Positions 43,318 through 52,561 of a stretch of 64,000 nucleotides of DNA are shown here, in pieces. The DNA is taken from assembly GCF_001424105.1 (NCBI RefSeq), contig NZ_LMQH01000006.1:3906-67905 (forward strand), in the 5' to 3' direction. Every line of letters starts with the position of its first letter. Position 1 is the stretch's first letter. The notes beneath the pieces were generated by a model. The model was given only the letters and a program-made list of their open reading frames with translations, was not told the origin of the DNA and made no database searches. The translations under genes were made by a program, and so were the position numbers. This DNA is from Chryseobacterium sp. Leaf394. Lineage in GTDB: Bacteria > Bacteroidota > Bacteroidia > Flavobacteriales > Weeksellaceae.

Positions 43318-43995
43318 ATGAAAATCCTTGTTGTAGAAGACGAAAAAGAACTTTTGAAATCAATTCATGATTCTCTGATTCAGGAACAGTTTCTGATAGA
43401 GACTGCCGAAAATTATCAGTCCGCAAGCGAAAAAATCGCGCTGTACAGTTACGACTGTATCCTGCTCGACATCATGCTTCCGGGAGGAAATGGACTGCAA
43501 CTTCTTCAGCAGCTGAAAGACTTGGGTAAATCGGAAAATGTCATCATTATTTCGGCAAAAGATTCTCTTGATGATAAACTTGCCGGACTGGAACTTGGTG
43601 CAGATGATTATCTAACCAAACCCTTTCACAATGCCGAACTCAACGCCAGAATAAAAGCTGTTCTCCGCAGAAAAAATCAGGACGGCAAAAATACTATTGA
43701 GCTGGGCAATATCGAAATGGATCTTACCGAACGCAGCTTTTCCGTAAATGGAGAGCTGATCACGCTGAACCGGAAAGAATTTGATATTCTCCATTTTTTT
43801 CTGCTCAATAAAAAACGCTTGGTGACGAAAACGGCTTTGGCAGAGCATGTTTGGGGCGATCACATCGATCAGGCAGATAATTTTGATTTTATTTATTATC
43901 AGATTAAAAATTTGAGAAAGAAACTGCAGCAATCCAATGCCGAGATCGAAATTGAAGCAGTCTACGGAATCGGTTACAAATTGACAGAAAAATGA
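43318..43995 (+). CDS. OmpR/PhoB-type response regulator
   Basis: The receiver domain (1-115) has acidic pocket E8-D9, phosphoacceptor D51 in LLDIMLPG, S79 and K101 in LTKPF. The C-terminal winged-helix domain (about 126-225) ends in the wing segment EAVYGIGYKL. At 225 residues it is standard. It overlaps the kinase gene by four bases (ATGA), so the two are translated together. A direct-repeat motif just upstream suggests autoregulation, and matching motifs upstream of two other operons suggest its targets. Confidence 0.94.
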   Translation: MKILVVEDEKELLKSIHDSLIQEQFLIETAENYQSASEKIALYSYDCILLDIMLPGGNGLQLLQQLKDLGKSENVIIISAKDSLDDKLAGLELGADDYLTKPFHNAELNARIKAVLRRKNQDGKNTIELGNIEMDLTERSFSVNGELITLNRKEFDILHFFLLNKKRLVTKTALAEHVWGDHIDQADNFDFIYYQIKNLRKKLQQSNAEIEIEAVYGIGYKLTEK

Positions 43996-45269
43996 AACTG
44001 CTCAACAAATCTATACTTCATCTCATGAGCTGGCTTCTGCTGATCGTAAGTTTATGGTCGGTGGTTTTCTATTTTAATATGCTTGATGAAATCAAAGACA
44101 GCGTAGATGAAGAGCTCGAAAATTATAAAAGACAAATCGTTTTTAAAGCAGAAAAAGATCCCACTATTTTGCAACAGAAAACTTTTGACGAAGGTTTCTT
44201 TTCTGTAAATCCGATAAGCAAAAGCCAGGCATTAAACTTTAAAGATACGTACAAAGACACCGAAATTTATGCTCAGGACGCTGACGACGAAGCACCGGAA
44301 CTGGAACCGGTAAGAATTCTAACGACTGTTTTTGAGCAAAACGGAAAATTCTACGAGCTTAAAATTTTCAACAATATGGTTGAAGAAGATGATCTTGTAA
44401 AAGAACTGCTTTGGGACGCTGCAGGATTGTATGTTCTTTTGATTTTCAGCATTTTGGTGATTAACAATCTTGTATTGCAGCGGCTTTGGAAGCCTTTTTA
44501 TGAACTTCTGCATGAACTGAAAAATTATCGTCTGGGAATCAGCAAAGCTTATCCTAAAGTTGAAACCAAAACCAAAGAATTCAGCGATTTGCAGGACGCG
44601 GTCACGACTCTTTTGCAGTACAGTGAAAAAAGTTATGAGCAACAGAAAGAGTTTATCGGAAACGCTTCACACGAACTTCAAACCCCTTTAGCCATCGCCA
44701 TCAGCAGGCTTGAACTGTTGATTGAAAAAGAGAATCTCACCGAAAATCAGGCGGAAAAGATTGCAGAAATTATGGAAATCATCGAAAGACTGGTTCGCCT
44801 CAACAAATCGCTTCTTCTGCTTACCAAAATTGAAAACAAACAGTTTTTTGACAATCAGGAAATTAAAGTCAATACAATTGTCGGAAGAAATATTGAAGAT
44901 CTTCAGGACATTGCCGAATTTAAACAGGTCGAAATTCAATTTTCACAAAACACCGAACTTTTCGTCCAAGCCGATGCCGCATTGATCAATATTGTCGTTT
45001 CCAATTTATTGCGAAATGCTATTTTCCACAATATCAAATCAGGAAAAGTGGAAGTGAAAATTGAAGCGAAAAAACTGATCGTTTCGAATACCGGAATTGA
45101 AAAGTCTCTGGATTCCGAAAAAATATTTACCCGATTCCAGAAATCAGAGCAACATCAGTCCGGAAGCGGTCTCGGACTGGCGATTGTACAGGCGATTGCT
45201 GAACTTTATGATTTCTCAGTTTCGTATGATTTTAAAGATGGAATGCACGAATTCCAAGTCAGGTTTTAA
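43992..45269 (+). CDS. Sensor histidine kinase
   Basis: This inner-membrane kinase has transmembrane helices at about 10-30 and 140-160 with a 110-residue periplasmic sensor domain between them that I do not recognise. The HisKA box FIGNASHELQTPLAIA contains phosphorylated H227. The N box is NLLRNAIFHN (338-347) and the G box GSGLGLAIVQA (391-401). At 425 residues it is normal. Its partner is the response regulator encoded with a four-base overlap. There is no obvious HAMP domain, only a short linker of about 50 residues. The signal sensed is unknown. Confidence 0.93.
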   Translation: MKLLNKSILHLMSWLLLIVSLWSVVFYFNMLDEIKDSVDEELENYKRQIVFKAEKDPTILQQKTFDEGFFSVNPISKSQALNFKDTYKDTEIYAQDADDEAPELEPVRILTTVFEQNGKFYELKIFNNMVEEDDLVKELLWDAAGLYVLLIFSILVINNLVLQRLWKPFYELLHELKNYRLGISKAYPKVETKTKEFSDLQDAVTTLLQYSEKSYEQQKEFIGNASHELQTPLAIAISRLELLIEKENLTENQAEKIAEIMEIIERLVRLNKSLLLLTKIENKQFFDNQEIKVNTIVGRNIEDLQDIAEFKQVEIQFSQNTELFVQADAALINIVVSNLLRNAIFHNIKSGKVEVKIEAKKLIVSNTGIEKSLDSEKIFTRFQKSEQHQSGSGLGLAIVQAIAELYDFSVSYDFKDGMHEFQVRF

Positions 45270-45280
45270 ATTTAAATGTA

Positions 45281-45997
45281 TTAAAATTCCAAAATAGATT
45301 GTTCGAGATCGTGATATAGCAGCACTTTCCAGTGTTCTTTTATCGCGAGAATCTCCCATTCTATCCGCTGATCTTTAGCCGTTTTACCGTCAAAATCCGT
45401 TTTGTAAGCCAAATGATATTTCAAATAAGCCGATTGCGGAAGATTATCTGCTCCAAAAAAATAAATTTCTTCTTCATTTTTAATCCAGAAAACCTGATGA
45501 AAAGGCGAATGTCCGCCGGTTACCTGAAACGTAATCTCAGTGGAAATATTTCCGGAATCTTCATTCATCCAGATAATTTCAGCATTTTTAATAATAAAAT
45601 CAAGAATTTCAAAATCGAAAGATAAACTGCCTTTTTTACTTAAAGCAAATTCATATTCTCTCTGTTGGATATAAATTTCAGCATCAGGAAAATTTAAAGT
45701 CCACTCTTCGGCGGAAGTGTTGACCAGACCTGAAATATGATCTTTATGCAGATGTGAAAGTAAGATTTTATCGATTTGAGAAGGCTGAATTTCGTGTTCT
45801 GAAAGATTGGCAAAAATTTTAGGCTGATGATTTTCAAGCCATCCCAAACCAGCATCCAGCAAAATATTTTCAGTTCCAGTCATCACCAAAAATGGCTGAA
45901 TGGACATTTTAATCCCTTTCGAAGATTCATCCAGAAACACAAATTCTTTTTCTTTGTTGACAGAAAAATTTCCTTCTTTCAATGCGATCACTTTCAT
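45281..45997 (-). CDS. MBL-fold metallo-hydrolase
   Basis: This cytoplasmic metallo-beta-lactamase-fold enzyme has the HLHKDH motif (H82, H84, D86, H87) and the later FQVTGGHSPFHQVF with the third metal His. At 238 residues it resembles quorum-lactonase-like or glyoxalase-II-like hydrolases; the substrate cannot be told. It lies convergent to the kinase with an 11-base gap and three bases after the MFS gene on the same strand, so it is probably co-transcribed with that transporter. Confidence 0.85.
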   Translation of the reverse strand: MKVIALKEGNFSVNKEKEFVFLDESSKGIKMSIQPFLVMTGTENILLDAGLGWLENHQPKIFANLSEHEIQPSQIDKILLSHLHKDHISGLVNTSAEEWTLNFPDAEIYIQQREYEFALSKKGSLSFDFEILDFIIKNAEIIWMNEDSGNISTEITFQVTGGHSPFHQVFWIKNEEEIYFFGADNLPQSAYLKYHLAYKTDFDGKTAKDQRIEWEILAIKEHWKVLLYHDLEQSILEF

Positions 45998-46000
45998 AAT

Positions 46001-47182
46001 TTAAGATTTAATTGTCTGGGTTTTTAAGGTTAAAATAAATGATACTGCAACTGCCAGACTGAGCAATCCGACAAACCAAAACCATGATGTGGCATGTAGA
46101 AAATAACCGCTGCCACTTCCCAACACACTGGATCCGAAGTAATAAAACAGCCAGTAAATTGACGTTGCCGCAGTTTTTCCCGCCTTTGCTTTTACAGCTA
46201 CCATTCTGCTTGCCATCGTGTGTGCTGCAAAAAACATGAAGGTGAATAATCCCAAGCCTACAATAACGATCCAGACATTGGTCGAAAACAGACAGAAAAC
46301 TCCGATAATCATGGTCAATACTGAAGTTTTAAGAATCGTCGGCTGACTGTATTTTACAGACCATCTTCCTGAAAGCATCGTTCCGAGCACACCTACCGTG
46401 TACATTAAAAAAATGAATGCGATAAAAACATGATTAAGCGAAAATGGTGGCTGTTCCAATCTGAAGCTCAGATAATTGTAAACACTCACAAAAGATCCCA
46501 TCAGCAAAGCAGCGATGAAGTATAAACTTAAAAAATCAGGATCAGAAAAAAACGTTTTCATCTGTCGCATTTTTAAAGCCAGACGCTGTCTCTGTGGTCT
46601 GAAAAATTGAGATTCAGGGAAAAATTTCCAGAAAACCAAAGCCAGAAAAAGACTTTCAATGCCGATGATTAAAACAGCGTCGCGCCATCCCACTTCTCCT
46701 GCCAGTAAGGTTGCAAAAATTCTTCCGCTCATACCTCCGATAATATTTCCGCTCAGATACATGCTCAAGGTCAAACCCAACACTGAGGTTGAGACTTCTT
46801 CAGTGATGTACGCCAGAGCGACTGCCGACACTCCCGAAATAACAAAACCTTTTAAAACACCGAGAAAAACAAGGATTTCAAGTTGATGGACGTATGAGGA
46901 AATTAAAGTTAAAAATGCAGAACTGAGTAAAGAGAACAGCATGAGTTTTTTCCTTGAAAATGCATCAGCTTTAAATGAAAAAAACAACAGTCCGGTAGCC
47001 ATTCCTATCGTCGATGAAGAGACCAACAGCGAACTGTCACCAACGGAAGTCTTGAATTCTGAAGCGACATTGGGAAGCAGAGGCTGAAATAAATAGAGCT
47101 GTGAAAAGACCGACAAACCCGAAAGAAAAATACAGATCTGGATCGCCCATAACCGTTTTGTATTTTTTTCCGCTTTGTCCAT
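46001..47182 (-). CDS. MFS transporter, YnfM-like
   Basis: This 393-residue inner-membrane protein has about twelve hydrophobic segments. YLFQPLLPNVASEF near residues 26-39 resembles the arabinose-efflux/YnfM group of drug:proton antiporters. Divergent to it is a LysR regulator, the same arrangement as E. coli ynfL-ynfM, and an MBL hydrolase follows after three bases. Export of a small inhibitory compound is a reasonable guess; the substrate is unknown. Confidence 0.86.
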   Translation of the reverse strand: MDKAEKNTKRLWAIQICIFLSGLSVFSQLYLFQPLLPNVASEFKTSVGDSSLLVSSSTIGMATGLLFFSFKADAFSRKKLMLFSLLSSAFLTLISSYVHQLEILVFLGVLKGFVISGVSAVALAYITEEVSTSVLGLTLSMYLSGNIIGGMSGRIFATLLAGEVGWRDAVLIIGIESLFLALVFWKFFPESQFFRPQRQRLALKMRQMKTFFSDPDFLSLYFIAALLMGSFVSVYNYLSFRLEQPPFSLNHVFIAFIFLMYTVGVLGTMLSGRWSVKYSQPTILKTSVLTMIIGVFCLFSTNVWIVIVGLGLFTFMFFAAHTMASRMVAVKAKAGKTAATSIYWLFYYFGSSVLGSGSGYFLHATSWFWFVGLLSLAVAVSFILTLKTQTIKS

Positions 47183-47282
47183 TTGCTGTTTAAATTATTT
47201 TGATAAAGCAAAGTTCAGTATAATTTTTAAATTTGTAAAACGCTTTATTTCGATAACATCAATCTATAAAACCGATTTACGA

Positions 47283-48152
47283 ATGGAACTCCGTCAACTG
47301 AAATATTTCCTCAAAGCCAAAGAGCTGATGAACTTTACGGAAGCTGCGAATGCGATGCACATCAGTCAAAGTACGCTTTCCCAACAGATTAAACAGTTGG
47401 AAATGGAAATTGATACGCCGCTTTTCAATAGAATCGGGAAAAGAATTCAGCTTACCGAAGCCGGAAATGTTTTCGCTGAGTTTGCCAAAAAATCGATTCG
47501 GAGCTCTGAAGAATCTTTACTGGCGATGAATGATCTAAAAAAACTCTCACGCGGAAGTCTTATGATTGGTGTTTCGTATGGACTTCGTTCGATACTGGTT
47601 CCTGCTGTGAAAAATTTCATTCAGAATTATCCTCAGATCAATCTTGAAATCCTTTTTGAAACTACCGATATTCTGCTGAAAAAATTAAGCGATGCTGAAC
47701 TTGATCTGGTTTTAAGTTATCAGGAAGCTCATCCGGCAGAAAATTTCACGTATCAGAATCTATTTGTTTCTGAAATGATGTTCGTAACTTCTACAAATTC
47801 TGAATTTTCAAAACTGAAAAAAATCAATCTTAAAACCATTGCTGAACTCCCTTTGGCAATGCCTTTTGACGGTTTCAGCACCACACATTATGTCATGGAT
47901 TTATTTAAACAAAATCATATTTCTCCCAACGTAAAAATGAAAATCAATGACATTCCTACTTTGATAGAGATTGTCGAAAACGGAATTTTTCACACCATAC
48001 TTGCCGATTCTACAGTAAATGACAGACAAAATCTGGTGACGATTCCGATCACAGAAAATAAGGCTGAACGCAAGGCTGTTTTAATGCAGCTGAAAGAAGC
48101 GTATCAAACCGAGGCAATGAAAAGTTTTTCTGAAATAATTATGAAAATCTAA
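47283..48152 (+). CDS. LysR-family transcriptional regulator
   Basis: The start at 47283 (MELRQLKYFLKAKEL) is chosen over 47175 because the upstream residues do not fit the family and overlap the divergent transporter start. The winged helix-turn-helix spans residues 1-60 with AANAMHISQSTLSQQIKQLE. The effector domain covers about 90-285. At 289 residues it is standard. It probably regulates the divergent MFS-MBL pair through the 100-base gap between them, which also holds TAAATTTG at 47228, a possible -7 box for the gene itself. Confidence 0.92.
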   Translation: MELRQLKYFLKAKELMNFTEAANAMHISQSTLSQQIKQLEMEIDTPLFNRIGKRIQLTEAGNVFAEFAKKSIRSSEESLLAMNDLKKLSRGSLMIGVSYGLRSILVPAVKNFIQNYPQINLEILFETTDILLKKLSDAELDLVLSYQEAHPAENFTYQNLFVSEMMFVTSTNSEFSKLKKINLKTIAELPLAMPFDGFSTTHYVMDLFKQNHISPNVKMKINDIPTLIEIVENGIFHTILADSTVNDRQNLVTIPITENKAERKAVLMQLKEAYQTEAMKSFSEIIMKI

Positions 48153-48153
48153 A

Positions 48154-48205
48154 TTCCCAGTTCTTTCCAGATTTCTTCCCAAATTTTTCCCGATTCGTAC
48201 TGTTG
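48154..48205 (+). promoter_or_regulatory. Four phased TTCC repeats before outer membrane gene
   Basis: TTCC occurs at 48155, 48166, 48177 and 48187, spacings 11, 11 and 10. The first 22 bases share 17 positions with the motifs at 43278 and 50037. TACTGTTG at 48198-48205 fits the -7 box with one mismatch, ten bases before the start codon at 48215. Confidence 0.6.
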
Positions 48206-48214
48206 ATTTGCAGT

Positions 48215-49024
48215 ATGAAAACTACGGAACGAATTATATTCACAGGAATTTTAAGTATTTTAGGATGCATCTCATCATTTGCACAAGCACAGTCTAAACC
48301 TGTAAAAGTTTCTCATGCAGAACCTATTTTTCAGGATTTGGTGCGGGATCTCGGAGCCAGAAAAGGCGAAAAAGAATTTAATCTTGGAGCCGATTTTTCA
48401 AGCGGAACTGATTACAGAGAAAACGGATATTTAGCCGAATACGAATTTGCGCCGGTCAACAGATTAGGTCTTGAGGTGGAAACCGATTTTTCTTTTTTCA
48501 CTCCGAAAAACAATTCAGCCAGAGAACAGATTCCGGGAAACCGATTAGACGGAATCAGGCTTTCTGCGCAGTACACGTTTTTTGTTTCGGAAAAATCTCA
48601 GACTTCGATGGCTTTGGGCTACACGCAGGTTCTGGAGTTCACAGATTTTAAAAATTACGGCAGAGGAAAATTCATTACCGCCTTGGTGTACAGTCCGTTT
48701 TTTGTGGCAGCGAAAAAATGGGGTTCAAACATACACACTTTGGTTTATACCTATCCGATGATTCAGCATGAACTGGGCGAAAAAGGAACTCTGGTCGACT
48801 GGCAGATCAATACTTCCGTGATGTATTCGCTACCCAACTCCGGTCATTTCATCGGGATGGAAGTGAATAAAGAAATCACCCACGGAAAAATGTTTGTCAC
48901 GCTCCGTCCACAAATCAAAATCAAACTGGATTCTCATTTTGCGGTAGGAATCGTAACGGGAATTCCTGTTTCTCACGATAAAGAAAATATGTCTTCGTTT
49001 TTCAGATTGGTATATGAGCCTTGA
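48215..49024 (+). CDS. Conserved outer membrane beta-barrel-like protein
   Basis: The start at 48215 (MKTTERIIF) gives a better signal peptide, ending in the SSFAQAQ region, than 48203. The mature protein begins with SHAEPIFQDLVRDLGARKGEKEFN, a sequence conserved in a Bacteroidota family of predicted outer membrane proteins. Alternating hydrophobic strands fill the rest of the 269 residues and it ends FRLVYEP. I do not know its function. The phased TTCC motif upstream predicts control by the two-component system at 43-45 kb. Confidence 0.75.
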   Translation: MKTTERIIFTGILSILGCISSFAQAQSKPVKVSHAEPIFQDLVRDLGARKGEKEFNLGADFSSGTDYRENGYLAEYEFAPVNRLGLEVETDFSFFTPKNNSAREQIPGNRLDGIRLSAQYTFFVSEKSQTSMALGYTQVLEFTDFKNYGRGKFITALVYSPFFVAAKKWGSNIHTLVYTYPMIQHELGEKGTLVDWQINTSVMYSLPNSGHFIGMEVNKEITHGKMFVTLRPQIKIKLDSHFAVGIVTGIPVSHDKENMSSFFRLVYEP

Positions 49025-49356
49025 TTAAAGTTGTAATTTTTATTGCTATTGACAACGCAATCCGCTGAATTTCTTAAACTTTCTAAAGCAGGAATTCATC
49101 TTTGATCAAATTTTTTGAACATCCGTGATTAGTTATAAAATTTAATTTAACGCAAAGTCAAACAGAGAATTTCCAATTATGATCGTTTTTAAGTTATACA
49201 AAGGCGTTGACTTAAACAAGAAATACAGAGTACTTTTAAAAGTAAAAATTGTGGATCATCGTTAATTTTTTTTAAAAATTCCCGCAGATTTTTAATTTTT
49301 CTGCTCAATCTGTTTCATCTGTATGATATTTTTTTTCAAATAAAAAGGTTTTAAAA
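49025..49356. other. Gap between convergent genes with repeat remnants
   Basis: A degenerate ACGCAAAG-type repeat (49150-49215) and part of a CACAGATT-type repeat (49279-49325) are present. No clear terminator, RNA or coding frame was found. Confidence 0.55.
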
Positions 49357-49794
49357 TTACCGCAAATCCTTTTTAATCACCAGATATTTCAAATCTTTAT
49401 CTCCAGCATTGCTGATTCCATGCTCTGAGTTGGGCGGACAGTACAAACTGGTATTCGGGCCGACTTCGACGGTTTTTCCGTTGAGATAAAACGAAGCTTT
49501 TCCTTCCAAAATATAAAAAAATTCTTCTTCAGGATGACGATGTGGTGCATGTGTAGATTTTCCGGGCTCTACAATACTCATCTTTAAGGTGTTTTCTTCA
49601 GTAAACTTTTTGTCGGCGAACCAATACTGATAACCGGAATTTGTTTTTTTTGCCTGAGCTAAATCAAATTCGTTGACGCAATTTTCGATGGTGTAATTAC
49701 CAGGCACTTTTGCTTGTTCAACTTTCTGAGCATACATTTTTTGCTGAAACAGCATGATGAAGACGGCAGCGATGAGTGGTGAAAATATTTTCAT
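49357..49794 (-). CDS. Exported cupin protein
   Basis: This 145-residue single-domain cupin has a signal peptide ending KMYA-QK. Metal ligands are suggested by THAPHRHPEEEFFYILEG (first motif, HxH and Glu) and PPNSEHGISN (second motif His). It is different from KdgF in being exported and in motif detail. Its substrate is unknown. It stands alone, divergent from the PepSY-like gene with a 298-base gap. Confidence 0.82.
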   Translation of the reverse strand: MKIFSPLIAAVFIMLFQQKMYAQKVEQAKVPGNYTIENCVNEFDLAQAKKTNSGYQYWFADKKFTEENTLKMSIVEPGKSTHAPHRHPEEEFFYILEGKASFYLNGKTVEVGPNTSLYCPPNSEHGISNAGDKDLKYLVIKKDLR

Positions 49795-50092
49795 TTTTAA
49801 ATTATTAAAACAATCTTTTCAAAGATATTCAATTCTGTTCTGAATTTCCGGCTTTCAATAGTTTTCGGATCTAAAAACTTTAAAGTATTTCAAAAAAACA
49901 CCCAGATTTTACTCAGAAGAAACATTCAAAAACATTTAATCTGTGAGAGAAAATAAAGTTGAATCTCAAGAAATTTATTTCCCTTAAACCATTTTAACTC
50001 CTTAACAAATCTTAATGGTTTAAAAAATTAAAAAATATTCCCAATTGTTTCCAGAATCGTGTCGGAAATTAGCATTATAAAAAATTTACGTT
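49795..50092. other. Divergent gap before the PepSY-like gene
   Basis: It contains a short ACCATTAAG-type inverted repeat (AAACCATT at 49986 with AATGGTTT ending at 50022) and the phased TTCC motif at 50037-50058. The remaining bases are AT-rich and show no frame. Confidence 0.6.
50037..50058 (+). promoter_or_regulatory. Phased TTCC motif before the PepSY-like gene
   Basis: TTCC occurs at 50038 and 50049, 11 bases apart. The 22-base segment matches the one before the response regulator at 19 positions. A weak TAGCATTA -7-like box lies at 50070-50077, 16 bases before the start codon. Confidence 0.6.
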
Positions 50093-50539
50093 ATGAAAAA
50101 TTTAATTGCAGCCATCAGCATTTTTGGTTTAAGTTTAACCCACATTTCAGCGCAGGATATTCATCAGAATGAAGTTCCTTCCGTGATTCTCAACAACTTT
50201 CAGAAGAGTTTTCCAAAAGCCGCAGATACCGACTGGGAAATTAAAGGAAATCTATATGAAGTGGAATTTGAAACAGGATTTTTAGGCGACGACCACAAAG
50301 TTCTGTATTCAAGAGACGGAAAACTGGTGAGACACGAGGAAGAAATTTCTAAAGGTAATCTTCCGAAAGCTGTATTGGCCTCGATCAACAAATCTTTTGC
50401 AGGCTACAGAACCGATGATCTTAAGAAAATTACGGAAGGCAGAAAAGTAATTTACCATGTCGAACTGAAAAATATTTCTCAGGAATGGAAAGTGGTTTTT
50501 GACGCGCAGGGAAGAATTTTAGAGAAGAGAGCAGATTAA
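50093..50539 (+). CDS. PepSY-like periplasmic protein
   Basis: This 148-residue exported protein (signal peptide ending HISA-QD) holds two PepSY-like repeats: VPSVILNNFQKSFPKAADTDWEIKG (about 28-52) with YEVEF, and LPKAVLASINKSFAGYRTDDLKKI with YHVEL. Such proteins are often produced under two-component control in Bacteroidota. The DUF2490 gene follows one base later, so the two are one operon. The phased TTCC motif upstream links it to the OmpR-type regulator. Its exact role is unknown. Confidence 0.82.
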   Translation: MKNLIAAISIFGLSLTHISAQDIHQNEVPSVILNNFQKSFPKAADTDWEIKGNLYEVEFETGFLGDDHKVLYSRDGKLVRHEEEISKGNLPKAVLASINKSFAGYRTDDLKKITEGRKVIYHVELKNISQEWKVVFDAQGRILEKRAD

Positions 50540-50540
50540 A

Positions 50541-51296
50541 ATGAAGAAATTTTTGGTTCTCAGTGCTTTAATAGGCATTGTCTTGCATATTTCTGCACAA
50601 ATCAGTCCGCCGGGATTAGGACATGCAAAATCGGCGGGCTGGTTTGCTTTGGGAATAAAGAAAAAAATCAATAAAAAATGGGAATCCATGAGCTACGTCG
50701 CAATGGGAAGAACGGGTGAAACGTTGCTTAATCCTGTGCAAAAATCTTCAATTTGGGTTCTTAATCAGGAGTTTTACAGAACATTTAAAAGCAACTGGAA
50801 GTATTCGTTCGCATTAAGTCTGAGGGATCAGAAAGAAAAAATGGCTGCAACGAATCAAACGGTTGACCAGCAGGAAATAAGGCTGTATGGAAGACTGTCT
50901 TATGCTTTTAAAGGTTCAAAATTTAAAATAACACCCACTTTCAGACAGGAATTCAGAAAATTTTTCGCCCCGAAAAGTCTGGAAGATGCTGAAACTTTTG
51001 CTTTAAGAAGCCGGTTGCGACTGCAATTGAGTGTTGACCTGAATGAAGATGCCACCAAAAAAGTAATTATCAGTTCCGAGCAGTTATTTTCCACCGAAAA
51101 AGATTTTGTGTCAAAAGAATGGAGCGATTTGAAATACCATGAAAGCCGTTTTCTCGCTTATTACTCCGTCACCCCAAAAAATTCCGCTGTGACTTTTGAT
51201 ATTGGTTATATGAATAACCTGGTGGGAGGAAATCACCCGTATGACGTGAGTTATCTGGCGCTGGATATGGTTTTTAGTGGAAAAAAGAAGAAATAG
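50541..51296 (+). CDS. DUF2490 family outer membrane protein
   Basis: This 251-residue exported protein (signal peptide ending HISA-QI) is a predicted beta-barrel of the DUF2490 family, with repeated amphipathic strands and many aromatic and Arg residues (FKSNWKYSFALSLRDQKEK, SYLALDMVFSGKK). It is expected in the outer membrane. It is translationally coupled to the PepSY-like gene. About 70 bases of its 3' end recur at 52593-52662 beyond the TlpA-like gene, evidence of an insertion or gene replacement here. Confidence 0.82.
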   Translation: MKKFLVLSALIGIVLHISAQISPPGLGHAKSAGWFALGIKKKINKKWESMSYVAMGRTGETLLNPVQKSSIWVLNQEFYRTFKSNWKYSFALSLRDQKEKMAATNQTVDQQEIRLYGRLSYAFKGSKFKITPTFRQEFRKFFAPKSLEDAETFALRSRLRLQLSVDLNEDATKKVIISSEQLFSTEKDFVSKEWSDLKYHESRFLAYYSVTPKNSAVTFDIGYMNNLVGGNHPYDVSYLALDMVFSGKKKK

Positions 51297-51442
51297 CAAG
51301 TCTGTAGGTTGTTCTATTTTGAGATTCAGTCGTTACTGTACTTAATATATGTAGAATTTACCTTCAAGCCACAAATTAATAAAATTATATTTCGAATTCA
51401 CAAAAAACCTATTTTTGAGAAAACAAAAAAAACAAAAAACAA

Positions 51443-52552
51443 ATGAAAAAATGTTTTGTAATCTACAGCATATTTATTACGGGATTTGTGTCTGCGCAGA
51501 GCAATTTCAATTTAAGAATAAATGCGCCCGAATTCGATAAAGATTCGCTATTCATACAACCTTTAACGAGTACGGGAAACATTAATAAAATTTACAATTA
51601 TGATGTCAGTTCAGATCAACAAGTCATTTTTGATCAAAAATATAAATCTGTAAAAATTAAAATAAACTCCGAGAACAATGTTGAAGGGATAATTAAATAT
51701 CCGCAGCCATTTGAAATTTCTTATTACGATCCCAAAATTAATGGTGGTTATATGACAAAACCTTTTTTCATGGAGAAAGGCGACATGAAAATTTCAATCA
51801 GCAGAAAAGAACATATCACCTTATTCTTAGACACAGAAACACCTGCTAATAAGGAATACGCTGCATTAAAAAAACAGTTATCAGACTTTGACAGCAAATT
51901 AAAAATTTTTCAAAATAATGATCCAAATGATATTGAAGCCAAACACCAATTTCTGCAAAATTATATCAGGAAAAACCCTAACTCTATTGTTGCATTTTGG
52001 GAAATAGTAAGTGATTTTTCGAGATATCAGTTTAACAAATCTTATCTTGCATCATTAGCTCTATTCTCTAAAGAATTGAAGAAAAACTCAAGCTATACAG
52101 AATTTAAAAAGATTATTGATATTGAAAATTCGACTGGTGTTGGTGGAAATTTTCCCGATGTAATCTTCGATAAGACTTTAGAAATTTCTAAGGATAACTT
52201 TTCCAAACATACATTGACGCTGGTTGATTATTGGTCTATCACGTGCAAACCTTGCATCGAGGATCTTCCAAAACTCGTTGAACTTCATAAGAAATTTAAA
52301 GAGAAAGGAATTAACTTTATAAGTGTGGCCGACGAGAATAAAAAAGAAAGCATGGAAAAAGCAACTGAAATTTTGAGAAAAAACAATGTTGAATGGAAAA
52401 ACTATTTCGATGTAAAAAAAGAATTTCCGAAAAAACTCAACGCCTCAGGATACCCTCTTCAGATATTGATTGACCGCAACGGAAAAATTGTAGCCAGAAA
52501 ACTAGGCGAGCTGGATCAGATTGAGGATGAGATAAAAAAATATCTGGAATAA
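51443..52552 (+). CDS. TlpA-like thioredoxin-fold protein
   Basis: This exported thiol-disulfide protein has a signal peptide ending FVSA-QS, a 200-residue N-terminal region of the DUF4369-like kind found before AhpC/TSA-Redoxin domains in Bacteroidota, and a C-terminal TlpA-like domain with C268-K-P-C271 in YWSITCKPC and the cis-Pro segment NASGYPLQILID. At 369 residues it is full length. Its coding is more AT-rich than the PepSY/DUF2490 pair before it, and a DUF2490 3' relic follows, so it was probably acquired. Confidence 0.88.
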   Translation: MKKCFVIYSIFITGFVSAQSNFNLRINAPEFDKDSLFIQPLTSTGNINKIYNYDVSSDQQVIFDQKYKSVKIKINSENNVEGIIKYPQPFEISYYDPKINGGYMTKPFFMEKGDMKISISRKEHITLFLDTETPANKEYAALKKQLSDFDSKLKIFQNNDPNDIEAKHQFLQNYIRKNPNSIVAFWEIVSDFSRYQFNKSYLASLALFSKELKKNSSYTEFKKIIDIENSTGVGGNFPDVIFDKTLEISKDNFSKHTLTLVDYWSITCKPCIEDLPKLVELHKKFKEKGINFISVADENKKESMEKATEILRKNNVEWKNYFDVKKEFPKKLNASGYPLQILIDRNGKIVARKLGELDQIEDEIKKYLE

Positions 52553-52561
52553 TCTTAAATA

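Noticed and set aside
47175..47282. Upstream start for the LysR gene
   Set aside because: It would overlap the divergent transporter start and add 36 residues that do not fit the family.
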